In this document: piece after piece, positions 1-9,601 of the stretch
How positions within the stretch are numbered: the stretch's first letter is position 1
Layout of the letters: each line of letters begins with the position of its first letter
Assembly: GCF_001953975.1 (NCBI RefSeq)
Contig: NZ_MBEJ01000028.1
Span: 62,001-126,000, forward strand
DNA from: Mycobacterium sp. NS-7484
GTDB taxonomy: Bacteria > Actinomycetota > Actinomycetes > Mycobacteriales > Mycobacteriaceae
DNA length: 64,000 bases
Direction of reading: 5' to 3'
Position numbers and translations under genes: made by a program
Notes under the pieces: model-generated
The model's input: only the letters and a program-made list of their open reading frames with translations
Told to the model about the DNA's origin: nothing
Database searches by the model: none

Positions 1-101
1 AGCGCCATGTGCACGCCGACGACGTCGTGGCCGGCGTCCACCATGCGGGCGGCGGCCACCGAGGAATCGACCCCGCCGCTCATCGCGACCAGCACCCTCA
101 T
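1..101 (-). CDS. mnmA: tRNA-specific 2-thiouridylase MnmA (N-terminal fragment)
   Basis: Only the first 33 codons lie inside the window; the gene continues past position 1. The start gives [14 protein letters not shown], the ATP-pyrophosphatase P-loop (SGGVDSS, residues 8-14) that opens MnmA/TrmU. The enzyme thiolates the wobble uridine of tRNA, using sulfur passed on from a cysteine desulfurase. The ATG overlaps the stop of the upstream cysteine desulfurase as ATGA, so the two are translationally coupled, which fits a sulfur donor and acceptor pair. Equivalent to Rv3024c by position. Confidence 0.9.
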   Translation of the reverse strand, partial: MRVLVAMSGGVDSSVAAARMVDAGHDVVGVHMA

Positions 102-1324
102 GAGAACGTCCTACCCGCGCTGGCCAACGCCGCCTGCCGGGCCCGCTCCACGGCTGCCGGCAGCACCTCGAGCACCGCGTCGACATCGGCTTCGGTGCTG
201 GTGTGTCCCAGAGAAAAACGCAGTGACCCGCGTGCGGTGGCCGGGTCGGCGCCCATCGCGATCAGAACGTGCGATGGCTGCGCGACCCCGGCAGTACACG
301 CCGAACCAGTGGAGCATTCGATGCCCTTGGCATCCAGCAGCATCAGTAGTGAGTCGCCTTCACAGCCGCGGAAGGTGAAGTGGGAGTTGGCCGGTAGCCG
401 GCCGGCCAAGCGCGGCCCGTTGAGGAAGCTGTCCTCGATCGTGGCGAGCACGCCGTCGATCAACCGGTCGCGCAACGCCTGCACCCGCGCGCTGTAGTCG
501 GCCAGGCCACCGATGGCGACCTCGGCGGCCGCGGCCATGGCCACAGCGCCGGCCACGTCGGGCGTCCCCGAGCGCACATCACGCTCCTGGCCGCCGCCGT
601 GCAGCAGCGGCACACAGGCCGTGTCACGACGCAGCACGAGCGCGCCGACCCCCATCGGACCGCCGAACTTGTGCGCGGCCACGCTCATCGCCGAAAGCCC
701 TGTGGCGGTGAAATCCACGGGGATCTGCCCCACGGCCTGGATGGCGTCGCTGTGCACCGGCACGCCGAACTCGGACGCGATCGCGGCCAACTCGTCGATC
801 GGCATGATCGTGCCGACCTCGTTGTTGGCCCACATGATGCTGATCAGCGCCACGTCAGCGGGGCCGTCACCGGCCTCAAGCGCCGAGCGCAATGCCTGCG
901 GCGCCACCATGCCCTCGGCATCGACCGGTAGCCAGGTGACCTCGGCGTCCTCGTGATCGACCAGCCACTGCACGGCATCGAGCACGGCGTGGTGCTCGAC
1001 GGCGGTGGTGATGATCCGGCGCCGCGTGGGCTCCTCGTCACGACGGGCCCAGTAGATGCCTTTGACGGCGAGGTTGTCACTCTCGGTGCCGCCGGCGGTG
1101 AAGATCACCTCCGACGGGCGGCATCCCAACAGGCGGGCCAGCGTTTCGCGGGCCTCCTCCATCCGGCGCCGGGCCAGACGCCCCGAACCGTGCAGCGAAG
1201 AGGCGTTACCCACGGTCGCGAGCGCAGCCGTCATCGCATCGATGGCGGCTGCATGCATCGGCGTGGTGGCGGCGTGATCGAGATAGACCTGCCCGCCTGG
1301 GGACGCCGTCGGGATAGAGGTCAT
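98..1324 (-). CDS. iscS: cysteine desulfurase, IscS/NifS class V aminotransferase
   Basis: A PLP enzyme that removes sulfur from cysteine and hands the persulfide to Fe-S assembly or to MnmA. The 408-residue product begins with the family signature [10 protein letters not shown]. It shows the HH pair near residues 111-112, the PLP lysine in [10 protein letters not shown] (Lys219) and the catalytic cysteine loop STGSACTAG (Cys343). The short loop around that cysteine resembles NifS/IscS more than SufS. Its stop overlaps the mnmA start by four bases. Matches Rv3025c by order and length. Confidence 0.93.
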   Translation of the reverse strand: MTSIPTASPGGQVYLDHAATTPMHAAAIDAMTAALATVGNASSLHGSGRLARRRMEEARETLARLLGCRPSEVIFTAGGTESDNLAVKGIYWARRDEEPTRRRIITTAVEHHAVLDAVQWLVDHEDAEVTWLPVDAEGMVAPQALRSALEAGDGPADVALISIMWANNEVGTIMPIDELAAIASEFGVPVHSDAIQAVGQIPVDFTATGLSAMSVAAHKFGGPMGVGALVLRRDTACVPLLHGGGQERDVRSGTPDVAGAVAMAAAAEVAIGGLADYSARVQALRDRLIDGVLATIEDSFLNGPRLAGRLPANSHFTFRGCEGDSLLMLLDAKGIECSTGSACTAGVAQPSHVLIAMGADPATARGSLRFSLGHTSTEADVDAVLEVLPAAVERARQAALASAGRTFS

Positions 1325-1371
1325 AACCTCTCCAGGATAGCCGTCGGCAGCGGCCCCGCCTTCCAGCCGCC

Positions 1372-2223
1372 TCAGGCCGCCAGGACATGCGCAGGCGCGC
1401 CGGCACGCGGCCGGTGCACGGTCCGGTCGGAACGCACCACCGCTTCGCAGCGCTCTGCCAGCGCCCGCCGGTCAACTCCGGGCAGCTGCAGCGACCCGAC
1501 GTGGACGTGGCACACCGTGCGACGTGCGGTGATCACCCGTCGTACCGACCGCAACAGGGTGTCGTCCCCTACGAAGGCCGGAACCGTCGAGGGCCGGCCG
1601 TCGCGGTGCCGGTAGTCCAGCCGCAACGGTTGCACCGGGCGGGCCGCGTCGATCGCGGCCTGGAACATCGCGGGCCGGAACTGTCCGTGTGCCAGGCCGC
1701 ACCAGGTGGTGCCTTCCGGGAAGGCCACCACGGTGTGTCCGGCACGCAATCGTTCGGCCACGGTGTGCACCACCGCGGGCAGCCGGCGCAGGCTGCCCCG
1801 GTCGATCGGGATCACCTTCATCACCCGGGCCAGCCGGCCCACCGCGGGCCATTCCACCAGATCTGCGCGCGCCACGAAGGAGCCCGGCAACACCGCACCG
1901 ATCGTGAAGATATCCAGCCATGACACGTGGCCACTGACCACGAGCACGCCCTTCAGATTACGAATCGGGCCGCCCGACAGGGAGATTCGGACACCGAAGC
2001 AGCGCAGCATCAATCGGCAGTAAAACCGCTGCACGTGCGAACGGCCGGGCATGGGGACCGCCAGCAGCGGCACTCCCGGCACCAGGACCACGGCCATGGT
2101 GACCCGTACCGTGGTGCGAATCCAGACCAACAACCGACGGCCCGCATCGGCGCCGCCGGCATGGACGCAACTGGCGTCGCACGAGGCCTTCGGCAGCCAG
2201 GAATGCTCACAGGCGATGGTCAC
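1372..2223 (-). CDS. 1-acyl-sn-glycerol-3-phosphate acyltransferase-like (PlsC/OlsA family)
   Basis: A membrane-associated lysophospholipid acyltransferase of 283 residues. The HX4D catalytic motif reads HVSWLD (99-104), and the substrate motif FPEGT is at 168-172. A hydrophobic segment lies at about 40-58. A GTG at 2223 is preferred as start because it overlaps the upstream stop as GTGA; a longer reading back to 2361 would lie inside the neighbour. The upstream partner resembles OlsB N-acyltransferases, so this protein may be the O-acyltransferase of an ornithine-lipid-like pathway. Generic phosphatidic acid synthesis is equally possible. Equivalent to Rv3026c. Confidence 0.85.
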   Translation of the reverse strand: MTIACEHSWLPKASCDASCVHAGGADAGRRLLVWIRTTVRVTMAVVLVPGVPLLAVPMPGRSHVQRFYCRLMLRCFGVRISLSGGPIRNLKGVLVVSGHVSWLDIFTIGAVLPGSFVARADLVEWPAVGRLARVMKVIPIDRGSLRRLPAVVHTVAERLRAGHTVVAFPEGTTWCGLAHGQFRPAMFQAAIDAARPVQPLRLDYRHRDGRPSTVPAFVGDDTLLRSVRRVITARRTVCHVHVGSLQLPGVDRRALAERCEAVVRSDRTVHRPRAGAPAHVLAA

Positions 2224-3083
2224 GATGCGCCCCCGGCCAGATCGGCTGCTGCCGAGACCGAGCGAAGGCGCTTGAGGTACCGCACGTCGGCACGGCGCTT
2301 GTCCAGCAGGGCCGGAAAATCGCCGACCCCGAAGTCGGGATCGTGGGCCGGTTCCCCGCATACCTGCGCCCCCAGCCGCAGATAGCCGCGCATCAACGGC
2401 GGCACCGTGGTGCGCGAGGGCGGGTCGATGTCGTCGAGCCCTCTGCCGTCCAGGACCACCGGCCGGTAGGGGTAGACCGTGTGTTCGGCGGGCGCCGCGT
2501 GGCGGCGCCGCACGAAGTCACGGACTCCGCGGATCGCCGTTCCCGGCGGGCCGTCGGCATTGCCCGCGACGGGCACCGACACGCAGCCGGTCACGTAGTC
2601 GTAGCCGGAGTGGTCGAGGTAGGCCAGGATGCCCGCCCACATGAGCAATACGACGGCGCCGTTGCGGTGGTCCGCTCGTACCACCGCGCGGCCCATCTCG
2701 ACCAGGGACGGCCGCAGGGCGTCGAGACCGCGGACATCGAACTCGGTGGCGGTGTAGAGCCCGCCCGCGGCGATCGCGCCGGGCGGCGGCAGCATCCGGT
2801 AGCAGCCCACCAGTTCACCGGTGCGGTCCTCACGTACCAACAGGTGGTCGCAGTGCTCATCGAATCGGTCGGCGTCACGTCCGTCTGTGGCACCGGCAAG
2901 TGCGAATCCGGGTTCCGAGGTGAATACGTCGTGCCGGAGCCGCTGGGCGGCTTCGATCAGCTCGTGGTCGGCGGCCCGTGCACGCGACGAGCGAAATGGA
3001 TGAAGCAGGAGGGTGTAGCGCGGCGCATCGCGCGCCGCGCTGTCGGTGTGATCTGCGGCGATGAGTACAGATGCAGTGCTCAT
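2220..3083 (-). CDS. GNAT-fold N-acyltransferase (OlsB / autoinducer-synthase-like)
   Basis: A protein of about 287 residues with the R-x-x-V-F pattern (RLRHDVF, about residue 52), the LVGCYRMLPP strand and an E-x-GRAVV strand, typical of hemolysin-like/OlsB acyl-ACP N-acyltransferases. OlsB enzymes acylate the alpha-amine of ornithine to give lyso-ornithine lipid. The ATG at 3083 is chosen; a GTG nine bases upstream is also possible. The gene is coupled (GTGA) to the PlsC-like acyltransferase that would add the second chain. Substrate is inferred from the pairing only. Equivalent to Rv3027c. Confidence 0.8.
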   Translation of the reverse strand: MSTASVLIAADHTDSAARDAPRYTLLLHPFRSSRARAADHELIEAAQRLRHDVFTSEPGFALAGATDGRDADRFDEHCDHLLVREDRTGELVGCYRMLPPPGAIAAGGLYTATEFDVRGLDALRPSLVEMGRAVVRADHRNGAVVLLMWAGILAYLDHSGYDYVTGCVSVPVAGNADGPPGTAIRGVRDFVRRRHAAPAEHTVYPYRPVVLDGRGLDDIDPPSRTTVPPLMRGYLRLGAQVCGEPAHDPDFGVGDFPALLDKRRADVRYLKRLRSVSAAADLAGGAS

Positions 3084-3172
3084 AGCCAGCACGGTCGCCC
3101 AGTCGGGTCGCCGTACGGCATCGCCCGTGTGACATGTCCGTGAGCGCCAGGTGACGTTTTTGCCGCGCTGCG

Positions 3173-3832
3173 TCAGCGGTCGAGGAACACCACGTTCTCA
3201 CTGAGCGGATTGCGGGGCGTGTCCAGGTGGTTGGCCGGGAAATCGGGGTCGGCGTAGCCGATCGACACCCCACACAGGACGATCAGGTCGTCCGGTATGC
3301 CGAGTTGTTCCCGCAGCACGCCCGGGTAGAACGAGATCGACACCTGAACGCAACTACCGACTCCGCGTTCGTTCAACGCCAACAGCAGGGTCTGTAGGAA
3401 CATCCCCACCCCCAGGGCGTCGACGTGGGTGAAGTCGCGATGCATGCACACCACCCCGGCGACGGGAGCGTGGAAGAACCCCCAGTTCCGAAGCTGGGCG
3501 GCCCAGCGGCCTTCGGCATCGTCGCGGGCGATGCCCATGGCCCCGTAGACCAGCGCCCCGCTCTCCCTGCGCAGATGCGCGAAGCGGGGCGGCAGGCCCG
3601 CGGAGCCGATCGCCGGCGGGGCCGCCTCGACCGCGGTGAGCAGCGCGTCAACCAGTCGATCGCACCGCTCACCGGTGGCGAAGAAGACATGCCACGGTTG
3701 AGTGTTGGAGTTCGACGGCGCCCGGATCGCCAGCTCGAGTGCCTCGTCGAGCAATTCACGCGGAACGGGCTTGTCGGCCAAGAACATCCGCGCGGACCGG
3801 CGGGACCGGACGACGTCTGCGAACTCACTCAT
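3173..3832 (-). CDS. nitroreductase family protein
   Basis: A 219-residue FMN-dependent NADH oxidoreductase fold. It has the N-terminal phosphate-binding run RSRRSARMF, the RAPSNSNTQPWHVF segment that cradles FMN, and a C-terminal CGVSIGYADP strand followed by an N-P-L-S-E-NVVF tail. Physiological substrate unknown (nitroaromatics, quinones or enoates are typical). Third gene of an operon with an SDR-like protein and a cupin; its ATG overlaps the cupin stop as TGATG. Confidence 0.88.
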   Translation of the reverse strand: MSEFADVVRSRRSARMFLADKPVPRELLDEALELAIRAPSNSNTQPWHVFFATGERCDRLVDALLTAVEAAPPAIGSAGLPPRFAHLRRESGALVYGAMGIARDDAEGRWAAQLRNWGFFHAPVAGVVCMHRDFTHVDALGVGMFLQTLLLALNERGVGSCVQVSISFYPGVLREQLGIPDDLIVLCGVSIGYADPDFPANHLDTPRNPLSENVVFLDR

Positions 3833-4242
3833 CACGCCACCCGACGGTCCTTGCGGGCCTCGAGTTCCTCGTCCTCGACGATCACGAGCATCGGCTCCCC
3901 GGGCACGCACAGCATGTTGACCAGGAACCGCAGCGGAATGTCGTCGCGGTTGTTGGCGTCCGAGTAGTGGATGACGTCGCCGCCGGGCTCCCAAAATGCC
4001 TCACCGGCCTTGACCACCCGCGGTGCCTCACCTTCGAGTTCGAAGAGCATCTCCCCCTCGAGCACGTAGCCGAAGGCGGGACCGGCCGGATGCCGGTGTG
4101 GCGGCGCCCCGGGCGATCCTGCCGGCCACTCGATGATCGTCGTCATCACTTCCGCATTCGGAGGGATGTAGGGCGGCTTGACGCTGCCGATCACCGTCAT
4201 CGCATCGTGAAGCGCCTTCTCACGCTCAGCCGACACGGGCAT
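3832..4242 (-). CDS. cupin domain protein
   Basis: A single-domain cupin of 136 residues. The first cupin motif is seen in PPHRHPAGPAFGYVLEGE (about 47-64), with a His-x-His metal pair and a following Glu. A C-terminal cap is rich in acidic residues. Small cupins are metal-dependent oxygenases, isomerases or ligand sensors; nothing here separates these. It overlaps the upstream SDR stop and the downstream nitroreductase start as TGATG at both ends, so all three products are made from one transcript. Confidence 0.85.
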   Translation of the reverse strand: MPVSAEREKALHDAMTVIGSVKPPYIPPNAEVMTTIIEWPAGSPGAPPHRHPAGPAFGYVLEGEMLFELEGEAPRVVKAGEAFWEPGGDVIHYSDANNRDDIPLRFLVNMLCVPGEPMLVIVEDEELEARKDRRVA

Positions 4243-4985
4243 CAGTGGGCCCCGATCCGGTCGGCGAAGCGGATAGTTCCCAGGATCGCGTCGTCACCGG
4301 TGACCAGGCTGTTGTCATCGACGGCCGTGCCGAAATAGGTGGCCTGCGGATCGATCACCACCGGCTTGTCGTCTCCCTGCGCGGCCAGGACCGTGCGGGC
4401 CATGTCCGCGAACGAAAACTTCTCGGGCCCACCGATGTTGACGATCCCGTTGACCGGTGCAGCTGAAGCGGCGTTGGCCACCTCGGCAGCGACATCGTCG
4501 ACCGAGATCAACTGGATGCGCGCATCAGGGACCCGCACCTCGTCACCGACCACCAGCGATGCGGTGATCGCCTCGGCGAACTCCTGGAACTGTGTGGCCC
4601 GCACGATCGTGTAGGGCAACCCGGAGTCGGTGATGATCTTCTCCTGGGCCACCTTGGCCCGCATGTAACCGCTGTCCGGCAGTCCGTCGGTGCCCACGAT
4701 CGACAACGCGACGTAGTGGCCGACGCCGGTCTCGGTGGCAGTGGCCACCAGGTTCTGTGAGGACGCGGTGAAGAAGTCCATCACCGGTCCGTCCTCGAAC
4801 GAGGGCGAGTTGACCACGTCGACGAGCACGTCCGCTCCGGTGAGCGCCGCCGCCAGGCCTTCACCCGTGAGAACGTTGGCCCCGCTGGACAGCGAGGCGG
4901 CGACCACCTCGTGCCCGGCCTCGGTGAGCAACCGCACGACCCGCGAGCCGATCTGCCCGCTGGCACCTATCACTGTGATCTTCAT
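4242..4985 (-). CDS. atypical SDR, NmrA-like NAD(P)-binding protein
   Basis: A 247-residue Rossmann protein starting MKITVIGASGQIGSRVV, the GxxGxxG dinucleotide motif. An ALSIVGTDG strand and a Y-x-x-x-K-like YMRAKVAQEK follow, typical of NmrA/azoreductase-type atypical SDRs. Such proteins act as NAD(P)H-dependent reductases or redox sensors. First gene of the SDR-cupin-nitroreductase operon. It starts shortly after the terminator that ends etfBA, so it needs its own promoter in 4986-5100; none was identified with confidence. Confidence 0.85.
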   Translation of the reverse strand: MKITVIGASGQIGSRVVRLLTEAGHEVVAASLSSGANVLTGEGLAAALTGADVLVDVVNSPSFEDGPVMDFFTASSQNLVATATETGVGHYVALSIVGTDGLPDSGYMRAKVAQEKIITDSGLPYTIVRATQFQEFAEAITASLVVGDEVRVPDARIQLISVDDVAAEVANAASAAPVNGIVNIGGPEKFSFADMARTVLAAQGDDKPVVIDPQATYFGTAVDDNSLVTGDDAILGTIRFADRIGAH

Positions 4986-5103
4986 TGTGCGAATACCTTT
5001 CTCGACGTGCTGACAAGATCAACACTGGCACCTCGCCCCGAGGATCAAACCCTGGAAAGTCCGTAGTCGGCACGCTGCCCGGGGCAACCCCCACACAGCA
5101 CAA

Positions 5104-5132
5104 AACCCCGGCGCACCAGGTGCACCGGGGTT
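5104..5132 (-). terminator. Rho-independent-type terminator after etfBA
   Basis: Two 14-base arms (AACCCCGGCGCACC and GGTGCACCGGGGTT) with one mismatch form a tight hairpin. On the minus strand it is followed by TTTTG. It lies 30 bases past the etfA stop and before the SDR operon start, separating the two transcripts. Confidence 0.7.
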
Positions 5133-5161
5133 CTGCGTTGACGCGTTGTCGACGCCGGGAT

Positions 5162-6118
5162 CTATCCCTTGCGGGCCTTGATCGCCTCGGTCAGCTGCGG
5201 GCTGACCTTGAACAGGTCGCCCACGATGCCGAGGTCGGCGATCTCGAAGATCGGCGCTTCCTCGTCCTTGTTGACGGCGACGATGGTCTTCGACGTCTGC
5301 ATGCCGGCCCGGTGCTGGATCGCGCCGGAGATGCCCAGGGCGATGTACAGCTGCGGCGACACGGTCTTGCCGGTCTGGCCGACCTGGAACTGGCCCGGGT
5401 AGTAGCCCGAGTCGACCGCGGCACGGGAGGCACCCACGGCGCCACCCAGCGAGTCGGCCAGCTCCTCGACCACCGAGAAGCTCTCGGCGCTGCCGACGCC
5501 ACGGCCACCGGCGACCACGACGCTGGCCTCGGTGAGCTCGGGGCGATCGCCGGCGACGGCGGGCTCGCGCTTGGTGATCTTGGTGGCGTTCTCGGCCTGG
5601 GCCGGGACCTCGACCTTGACGACCTCGCCGGCACCGTCGGCCGGGGTGGCCTCGATCGAGCCGGGACGCACGGTGATCACCGGGGTGTCGCTGGTGACCT
5701 GGGCCTCGACGGTGAAGGCGCCACCGAAGATGCTGTGGACGCCCACCGCACCCTCCTTGACGTCGACCACGTCGACCAGCAGGCCCGAGCCGATACGGGC
5801 GGCCAGGCGGGCGGCGATCTCCTTGCCGTCCGCGGTGGCGGCCAGGACCACACCGGCGGGGGCGGCCGACTCGGCGAGCCCGGCCAGCACGTCCACCACG
5901 GGGGTGATCAGGTAGTTCTCTGCATCGTCGGACTCGGCGACGTAGATCTTGGCCGCACCGGCGGCCTTCAGGCCGTCGACCAGCGGGTCCGCGGTGCCCG
6001 GCTTGCCCACCACGACAGCGGCAGGCTCACCCAGCACACGGGCGGCGGTGATGAGCTCGGCGCTGACTTTCTTCAATGCGCCTTCGGAGTGCTCAACGAG
6101 CACAAGTACTTCAGCCAT
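5162..6118 (-). CDS. etfA: electron transfer flavoprotein subunit alpha (EtfA/FixB)
   Basis: The FAD-carrying subunit of ETF, which takes electrons from acyl-CoA dehydrogenases. The 318-residue chain has the N-terminal ETF fold ([17 protein letters not shown]). The C-terminal FAD domain shows [14 protein letters not shown] and the signature [16 protein letters not shown], followed by NKDEEAPIF. It is downstream of etfB with a 40-base gap, in the usual mycobacterial order (Rv3028c). It acts in beta-oxidation and branched-chain amino acid breakdown. Confidence 0.97.
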   Translation of the reverse strand: MAEVLVLVEHSEGALKKVSAELITAARVLGEPAAVVVGKPGTADPLVDGLKAAGAAKIYVAESDDAENYLITPVVDVLAGLAESAAPAGVVLAATADGKEIAARLAARIGSGLLVDVVDVKEGAVGVHSIFGGAFTVEAQVTSDTPVITVRPGSIEATPADGAGEVVKVEVPAQAENATKITKREPAVAGDRPELTEASVVVAGGRGVGSAESFSVVEELADSLGGAVGASRAAVDSGYYPGQFQVGQTGKTVSPQLYIALGISGAIQHRAGMQTSKTIVAVNKDEEAPIFEIADLGIVGDLFKVSPQLTEAIKARKG

Positions 6119-6158
6119 GAGTTCTCGTTTTGTCTTTCGCTCGAAATCGAATCAGCTG

Positions 6159-6950
6159 CTAGATCAGCTTCTGGGCGACCAGGTACTCGGCGATCTTGGT
6201 GCCGCCGTCGCCTTCGTCGGTCACCTTCTCACCGGCGGTCTTCGGCGGCTTCGGGGTCGAAGACAGCACCTTGGAACCGGCATTGGCGACGCCGACCTCA
6301 TCGGCTTCCACGCCGATCTCGGCGAGGGTGAGCACGGTGACTTCCTTCTTCTTCGCGGCCATGATGCCCTTGAAGGACGGGAAGCGGGGCTCGTTGATCT
6401 TCTCGTTGACGCTGACCACGGCCGGCAGCGACGCCTCGAGGGTGAACACGCCCTCGTCGGTCTCGCGCTCGGCAGTGACCTTGCCGCCCTCGACGGTCAG
6501 CTTGCGCACGTGGGTGAGCTGGGGCAGGCCCAGGTACTCGGCGATCACGGCCGGAACCGCGCCGCCGACGCCGTCGGTGGCCTCGTTGCCGGCGATGACC
6601 AGCTCGGTGCCTTCGATGGTGCCCAGCGCGCGGGCCAGCGCCCACGCGGTCTGCACCACGTCAGACCCGTGCAGGCCGTCGTCCTTGAGATGCACGGCCT
6701 TGTCGGCACCCATCGACAGCGCCTTGCGGATCGCCTCGGTGGCACGCTCAGGGCCGGCGGTCAGCACGGTGACAGTGCTGTCCCCGCCCTCACGCTCCTT
6801 GATCAACAGCGCCTCTTCCACAGCACGCTCGTTGATCTCGTCGAGCACGGCGTCGGCGGCCTCCCGATCGAGGGTGAAATCGCCGTCGGACAGCTTGCGC
6901 TCCGACCAAGTGTCTGGGACCTGTTTGATCAGGACCACGATGTTCGTCAT
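6159..6950 (-). CDS. etfB: electron transfer flavoprotein subunit beta (EtfB/FixA)
   Basis: The AMP-binding subunit of ETF, 263 residues. It starts MTNIVVLIKQVPDTW and contains VEEALLIKER, IAGNEATDGVGGAVPAVIAEYLGLP and the C-terminal PPKTAGEK peptide that marks EtfB. It is first in the etfBA operon. Two palindromes sit in its upstream region (7021-7036 and 7037-7063), so transcription is probably controlled by a dimeric repressor. Equivalent to Rv3029c. Confidence 0.97.
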   Translation of the reverse strand: MTNIVVLIKQVPDTWSERKLSDGDFTLDREAADAVLDEINERAVEEALLIKEREGGDSTVTVLTAGPERATEAIRKALSMGADKAVHLKDDGLHGSDVVQTAWALARALGTIEGTELVIAGNEATDGVGGAVPAVIAEYLGLPQLTHVRKLTVEGGKVTAERETDEGVFTLEASLPAVVSVNEKINEPRFPSFKGIMAAKKKEVTVLTLAEIGVEADEVGVANAGSKVLSSTPKPPKTAGEKVTDEGDGGTKIAEYLVAQKLI

Positions 6951-7020
6951 GACTCTGGTTCGTCCTCCTCGATGAGACCGGTGGCCCGGCCCATATCACG
7001 TTCTAAGCAACTAGCACCAT

Positions 7021-7063
7021 GTTACCGGGCGGTAACTTATGGTGGTTCGCAGGAACACCATAA
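7021..7063. promoter_or_regulatory. two operator-like palindromes upstream of etfBA
   Basis: GTTACC-GGGC-GGTAAC (7021-7036) is a perfect 6-base inverted repeat. It abuts TTATGGTG and CACCATAA (7037-7044, 7056-7063), a perfect 8-base inverted repeat with an 11-base spacer. Both lie 71-113 bases upstream of etfB and 115-157 bases before the divergent methyltransferase. The first has the shape of a TetR-type operator. The regulator is not identifiable from this window. Confidence 0.5.
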
Positions 7064-7177
7064 CCGGTCGGACTTAGGATTCCGGCCTCCCCTACCACAC
7101 CTCCGAGGTATCCGAGCGTCGGTCGATTCGCCACCGACCCCTTCACCCTGGATAAGGCTGGGTTAGCCTGCCTTCCA

Positions 7178-7963
7178 ATGAGCGCATTCGTAGACGATCC
7201 GGCCGGCGACCCGGATCACGCCTTGCCCCTGACCGGCGAGCGGACCATTCCCGGCCTGGCCGAGGAAAACTACTGGTTCCGCCGCCATGAGGTGGTGTAT
7301 CGACGACTCGCCGACCGCTGCGCCGGCCGTGACGTCCTCGAAGCCGGCTGCGGCGAGGGTTACGGCGCCGATCTCCTGGCCGACGTCGCACGCAAGGTGA
7401 TTGCGCTGGATTACGACGAGGCGACGGTGGCCCACGTGCGGGCCCGCTATCCCCGGGTCGAGATCCGGCACGGCAACCTCGCCGAGCTTCCGCTGGCCGA
7501 CCAGTCCGTCGACGCGGTGGTGAACTTCCAGGTCATCGAACACCTGTGGGATCAAGGCCAGTTCGTGTCGGAGTGCTTCCGCGTGCTGCGGCCCGGCGGC
7601 GTATTCCTGGTCTCCACCCCCAACCGGATCACCTTCTCCCCCGGTCGCGACACCCCGCTCAACCCGTTCCACACCCGTGAGCTCAATGCCGCGGAGCTGA
7701 CCGAACTACTGCACGACGCCGGATTCCAGATCGAAGGGGTCTACGGCGTTTTCCATGGCGCCGGGCTGCAAGAGCTCGACGCGCGGCACGGCGGCTCGAT
7801 CATCGAGGCGCAGGTGCAACGCGCCGTGGCCGACGCGCCGTGGCCCGAACAGCTGCTTGCCGACGTCGCCGCGGTCAGCATCGACGACTTCGACCTCACC
7901 TCCGCCGACGAGCGTGACATCGACGACAGCCTCGACCTGGTGGCGATCGCGGTGCGGCCGTGA
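7178..7963 (+). CDS. SAM-dependent methyltransferase of the MGLP cluster (Rv3030 family)
   Basis: A class I methyltransferase of 261 residues. Motif I reads VLEAGCGEGYGADLLA (about 53-68), the acidic strand end IALDYDEATV follows, and VNFQVIEHLWD and LRPGGVFLVSTPN are motifs IV-V. It overlaps the GH57 branching enzyme by four bases (GTGA) and precedes the GT4 synthase, reproducing Rv3030-Rv3031-Rv3032. By established knowledge of that cluster it is the proposed 6-O-methyltransferase of methylglucose lipopolysaccharides, cytosolic polysaccharides that regulate fatty acid synthase I. The exact position methylated is not visible in sequence. Confidence 0.88.
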   Translation: MSAFVDDPAGDPDHALPLTGERTIPGLAEENYWFRRHEVVYRRLADRCAGRDVLEAGCGEGYGADLLADVARKVIALDYDEATVAHVRARYPRVEIRHGNLAELPLADQSVDAVVNFQVIEHLWDQGQFVSECFRVLRPGGVFLVSTPNRITFSPGRDTPLNPFHTRELNAAELTELLHDAGFQIEGVYGVFHGAGLQELDARHGGSIIEAQVQRAVADAPWPEQLLADVAAVSIDDFDLTSADERDIDDSLDLVAIAVRP

Positions 7964-9510
7964 CGCATTCCGCCGACGAACCCGACCCCGTACCCGGGCT
8001 GTTCACCCTGGTCCTGCACACCCACCTGCCCTGGCTGGCCCACCACGGCCGCTGGCCCGTCGGCGAGGAGTGGCTGTATCAGTCCTGGGCGGCGGCCTAC
8101 CTGCCGTTGATGCGGGTACTGCGCGGCCTGGCCGCCGAGGATCGCCGCCACGTGATCACCCTCGGCATGACACCGGTGGTCACCGCACAGCTCGATGATC
8201 CCTATTGCCTGACCGGCATGCACCACTGGCTGGCCAACTGGCAGCTGCGCGCCCAGGAGGCGACGACACTGCACGGCCAGAAGTCCCTGCAGCAGTTCGG
8301 GATTCGTGAGTACGCCGAGGCCGGTACGGCCATCGAGGAGTTCACCACCCACTGGCGCCACGGCGGCAGCGGCCTGCTGCGCGCACTGATCGACGCCGAA
8401 ACCATCGAACTGCTCGGCGGCCCGCTGTCGCATCCGTTCCAGCCGCTGCTCAACCCACGGTTGCGTGAGTTCGCGTTGTGTGAGGGCCTGGCCGATGCGC
8501 ACCAGCGCTTCGCCCATACCCCGGTCGGGATCTGGGCGCCCGAATGCGCCTACGCCCCGGGCATGGAGACCGGATATGCCGCCGCCGGCGTCGGTCACTT
8601 CATGGTGGACGGCCCGTCCCTGCACGGTGACACCACGCTGGGCCGGCCGGTCGGTGAGACCGACGTGGTCGCCTTCGGGCGCGACCTGCAGGTCAGCTAT
8701 CGCGTGTGGTCGCCGAAGTCCGGTTATCCCGGCCACGCCGCCTACCGCGACTTCCACACCTATGACCACACCACCGGCCTCAAGCCGGCCCGCGTCACGG
8801 GCCGCAACGTCCCGTCCGAGGAGAAGGCGCCCTACGATCCGCAGCGCGCCGACCGCGCGATCGACGAACACGTCGCCGACTTCGTCGAGGTGGTCCGCCG
8901 GCGTCTGATCAGCGAGAGCGAGCGGATCGGTCGCCCGGCGCATGTGGTGGCCGCCTTCGACACCGAGTTGTTCGGGCACTGGTGGTACGAGGGCCCCGAG
9001 TGGCTGGGCCGGGTACTGCGGGCCCTGCCGGCGGCCGGTGTGCGCGTGGGGACGCTGTCCGATGCCAAAGCCGATGGATTCGTCGGCACGCCAGTCGAAT
9101 TGCCGCCCAGCTCTTGGGGTTCCGGCAAGGATTGGCAGGTCTGGAACGGTGAGAAGGTGACCGATTTCGTCCAGCTCAACAGCGAGGTGGTCGACGGCGC
9201 CCTGAGCACCGTGGACAAGGCGCTGGCCCAGCAGGCGGCGGTCGGTGTGCCGACCCCGCGCGACCGGGTGGCCGACCAGATCCTGCGGGAGACGCTGTTG
9301 ACGGTGTCCAGCGACTGGCCGTTCATGGTGAGCAAGGATTCGGCGGCCGACTACGCGCGCTACCGGGCCCACCTGCACGCCCACGCCACCCGCGAGATCT
9401 CCGATGCACTGGCCTCGGGCCGTCGCGACCACGCCGAGCGCCTCGCCGACGGCTGGAACAAGGCCGACGGCCTGTTCGGTGCCCTCGACGCCCGGCGGCT
9501 GCCAAAATGA
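7960..9510 (+). CDS. GH57 1,4-alpha-glucan branching enzyme (Rv3031 family)
   Basis: A 516-residue glycoside hydrolase family 57 protein. It opens with LVLHTHLPW, the first conserved GH57 motif. The nucleophile Glu195 lies in GIWAPECAY and the acid/base Asp334 in AAFDTELFGHWW, followed by a helical C-terminal domain ending near GLFGALDARRL. It introduces alpha-1,6 branches into the growing MGLP or glycogen chain. Its start overlaps the methyltransferase stop. The GT4 synthase follows after a 91-base gap, so the three are probably co-transcribed. Confidence 0.93.
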   Translation: MTHSADEPDPVPGLFTLVLHTHLPWLAHHGRWPVGEEWLYQSWAAAYLPLMRVLRGLAAEDRRHVITLGMTPVVTAQLDDPYCLTGMHHWLANWQLRAQEATTLHGQKSLQQFGIREYAEAGTAIEEFTTHWRHGGSGLLRALIDAETIELLGGPLSHPFQPLLNPRLREFALCEGLADAHQRFAHTPVGIWAPECAYAPGMETGYAAAGVGHFMVDGPSLHGDTTLGRPVGETDVVAFGRDLQVSYRVWSPKSGYPGHAAYRDFHTYDHTTGLKPARVTGRNVPSEEKAPYDPQRADRAIDEHVADFVEVVRRRLISESERIGRPAHVVAAFDTELFGHWWYEGPEWLGRVLRALPAAGVRVGTLSDAKADGFVGTPVELPPSSWGSGKDWQVWNGEKVTDFVQLNSEVVDGALSTVDKALAQQAAVGVPTPRDRVADQILRETLLTVSSDWPFMVSKDSAADYARYRAHLHAHATREISDALASGRRDHAERLADGWNKADGLFGALDARRLPK

Positions 9511-9601
9511 CCTGCACCGCGAGCGTGCGTGTCTGCACCACGACACGCCGCCGAATCCCAGCATTGTCCGCACATTCGCACCGGCACGAAGGCACGCAGT
9601 C

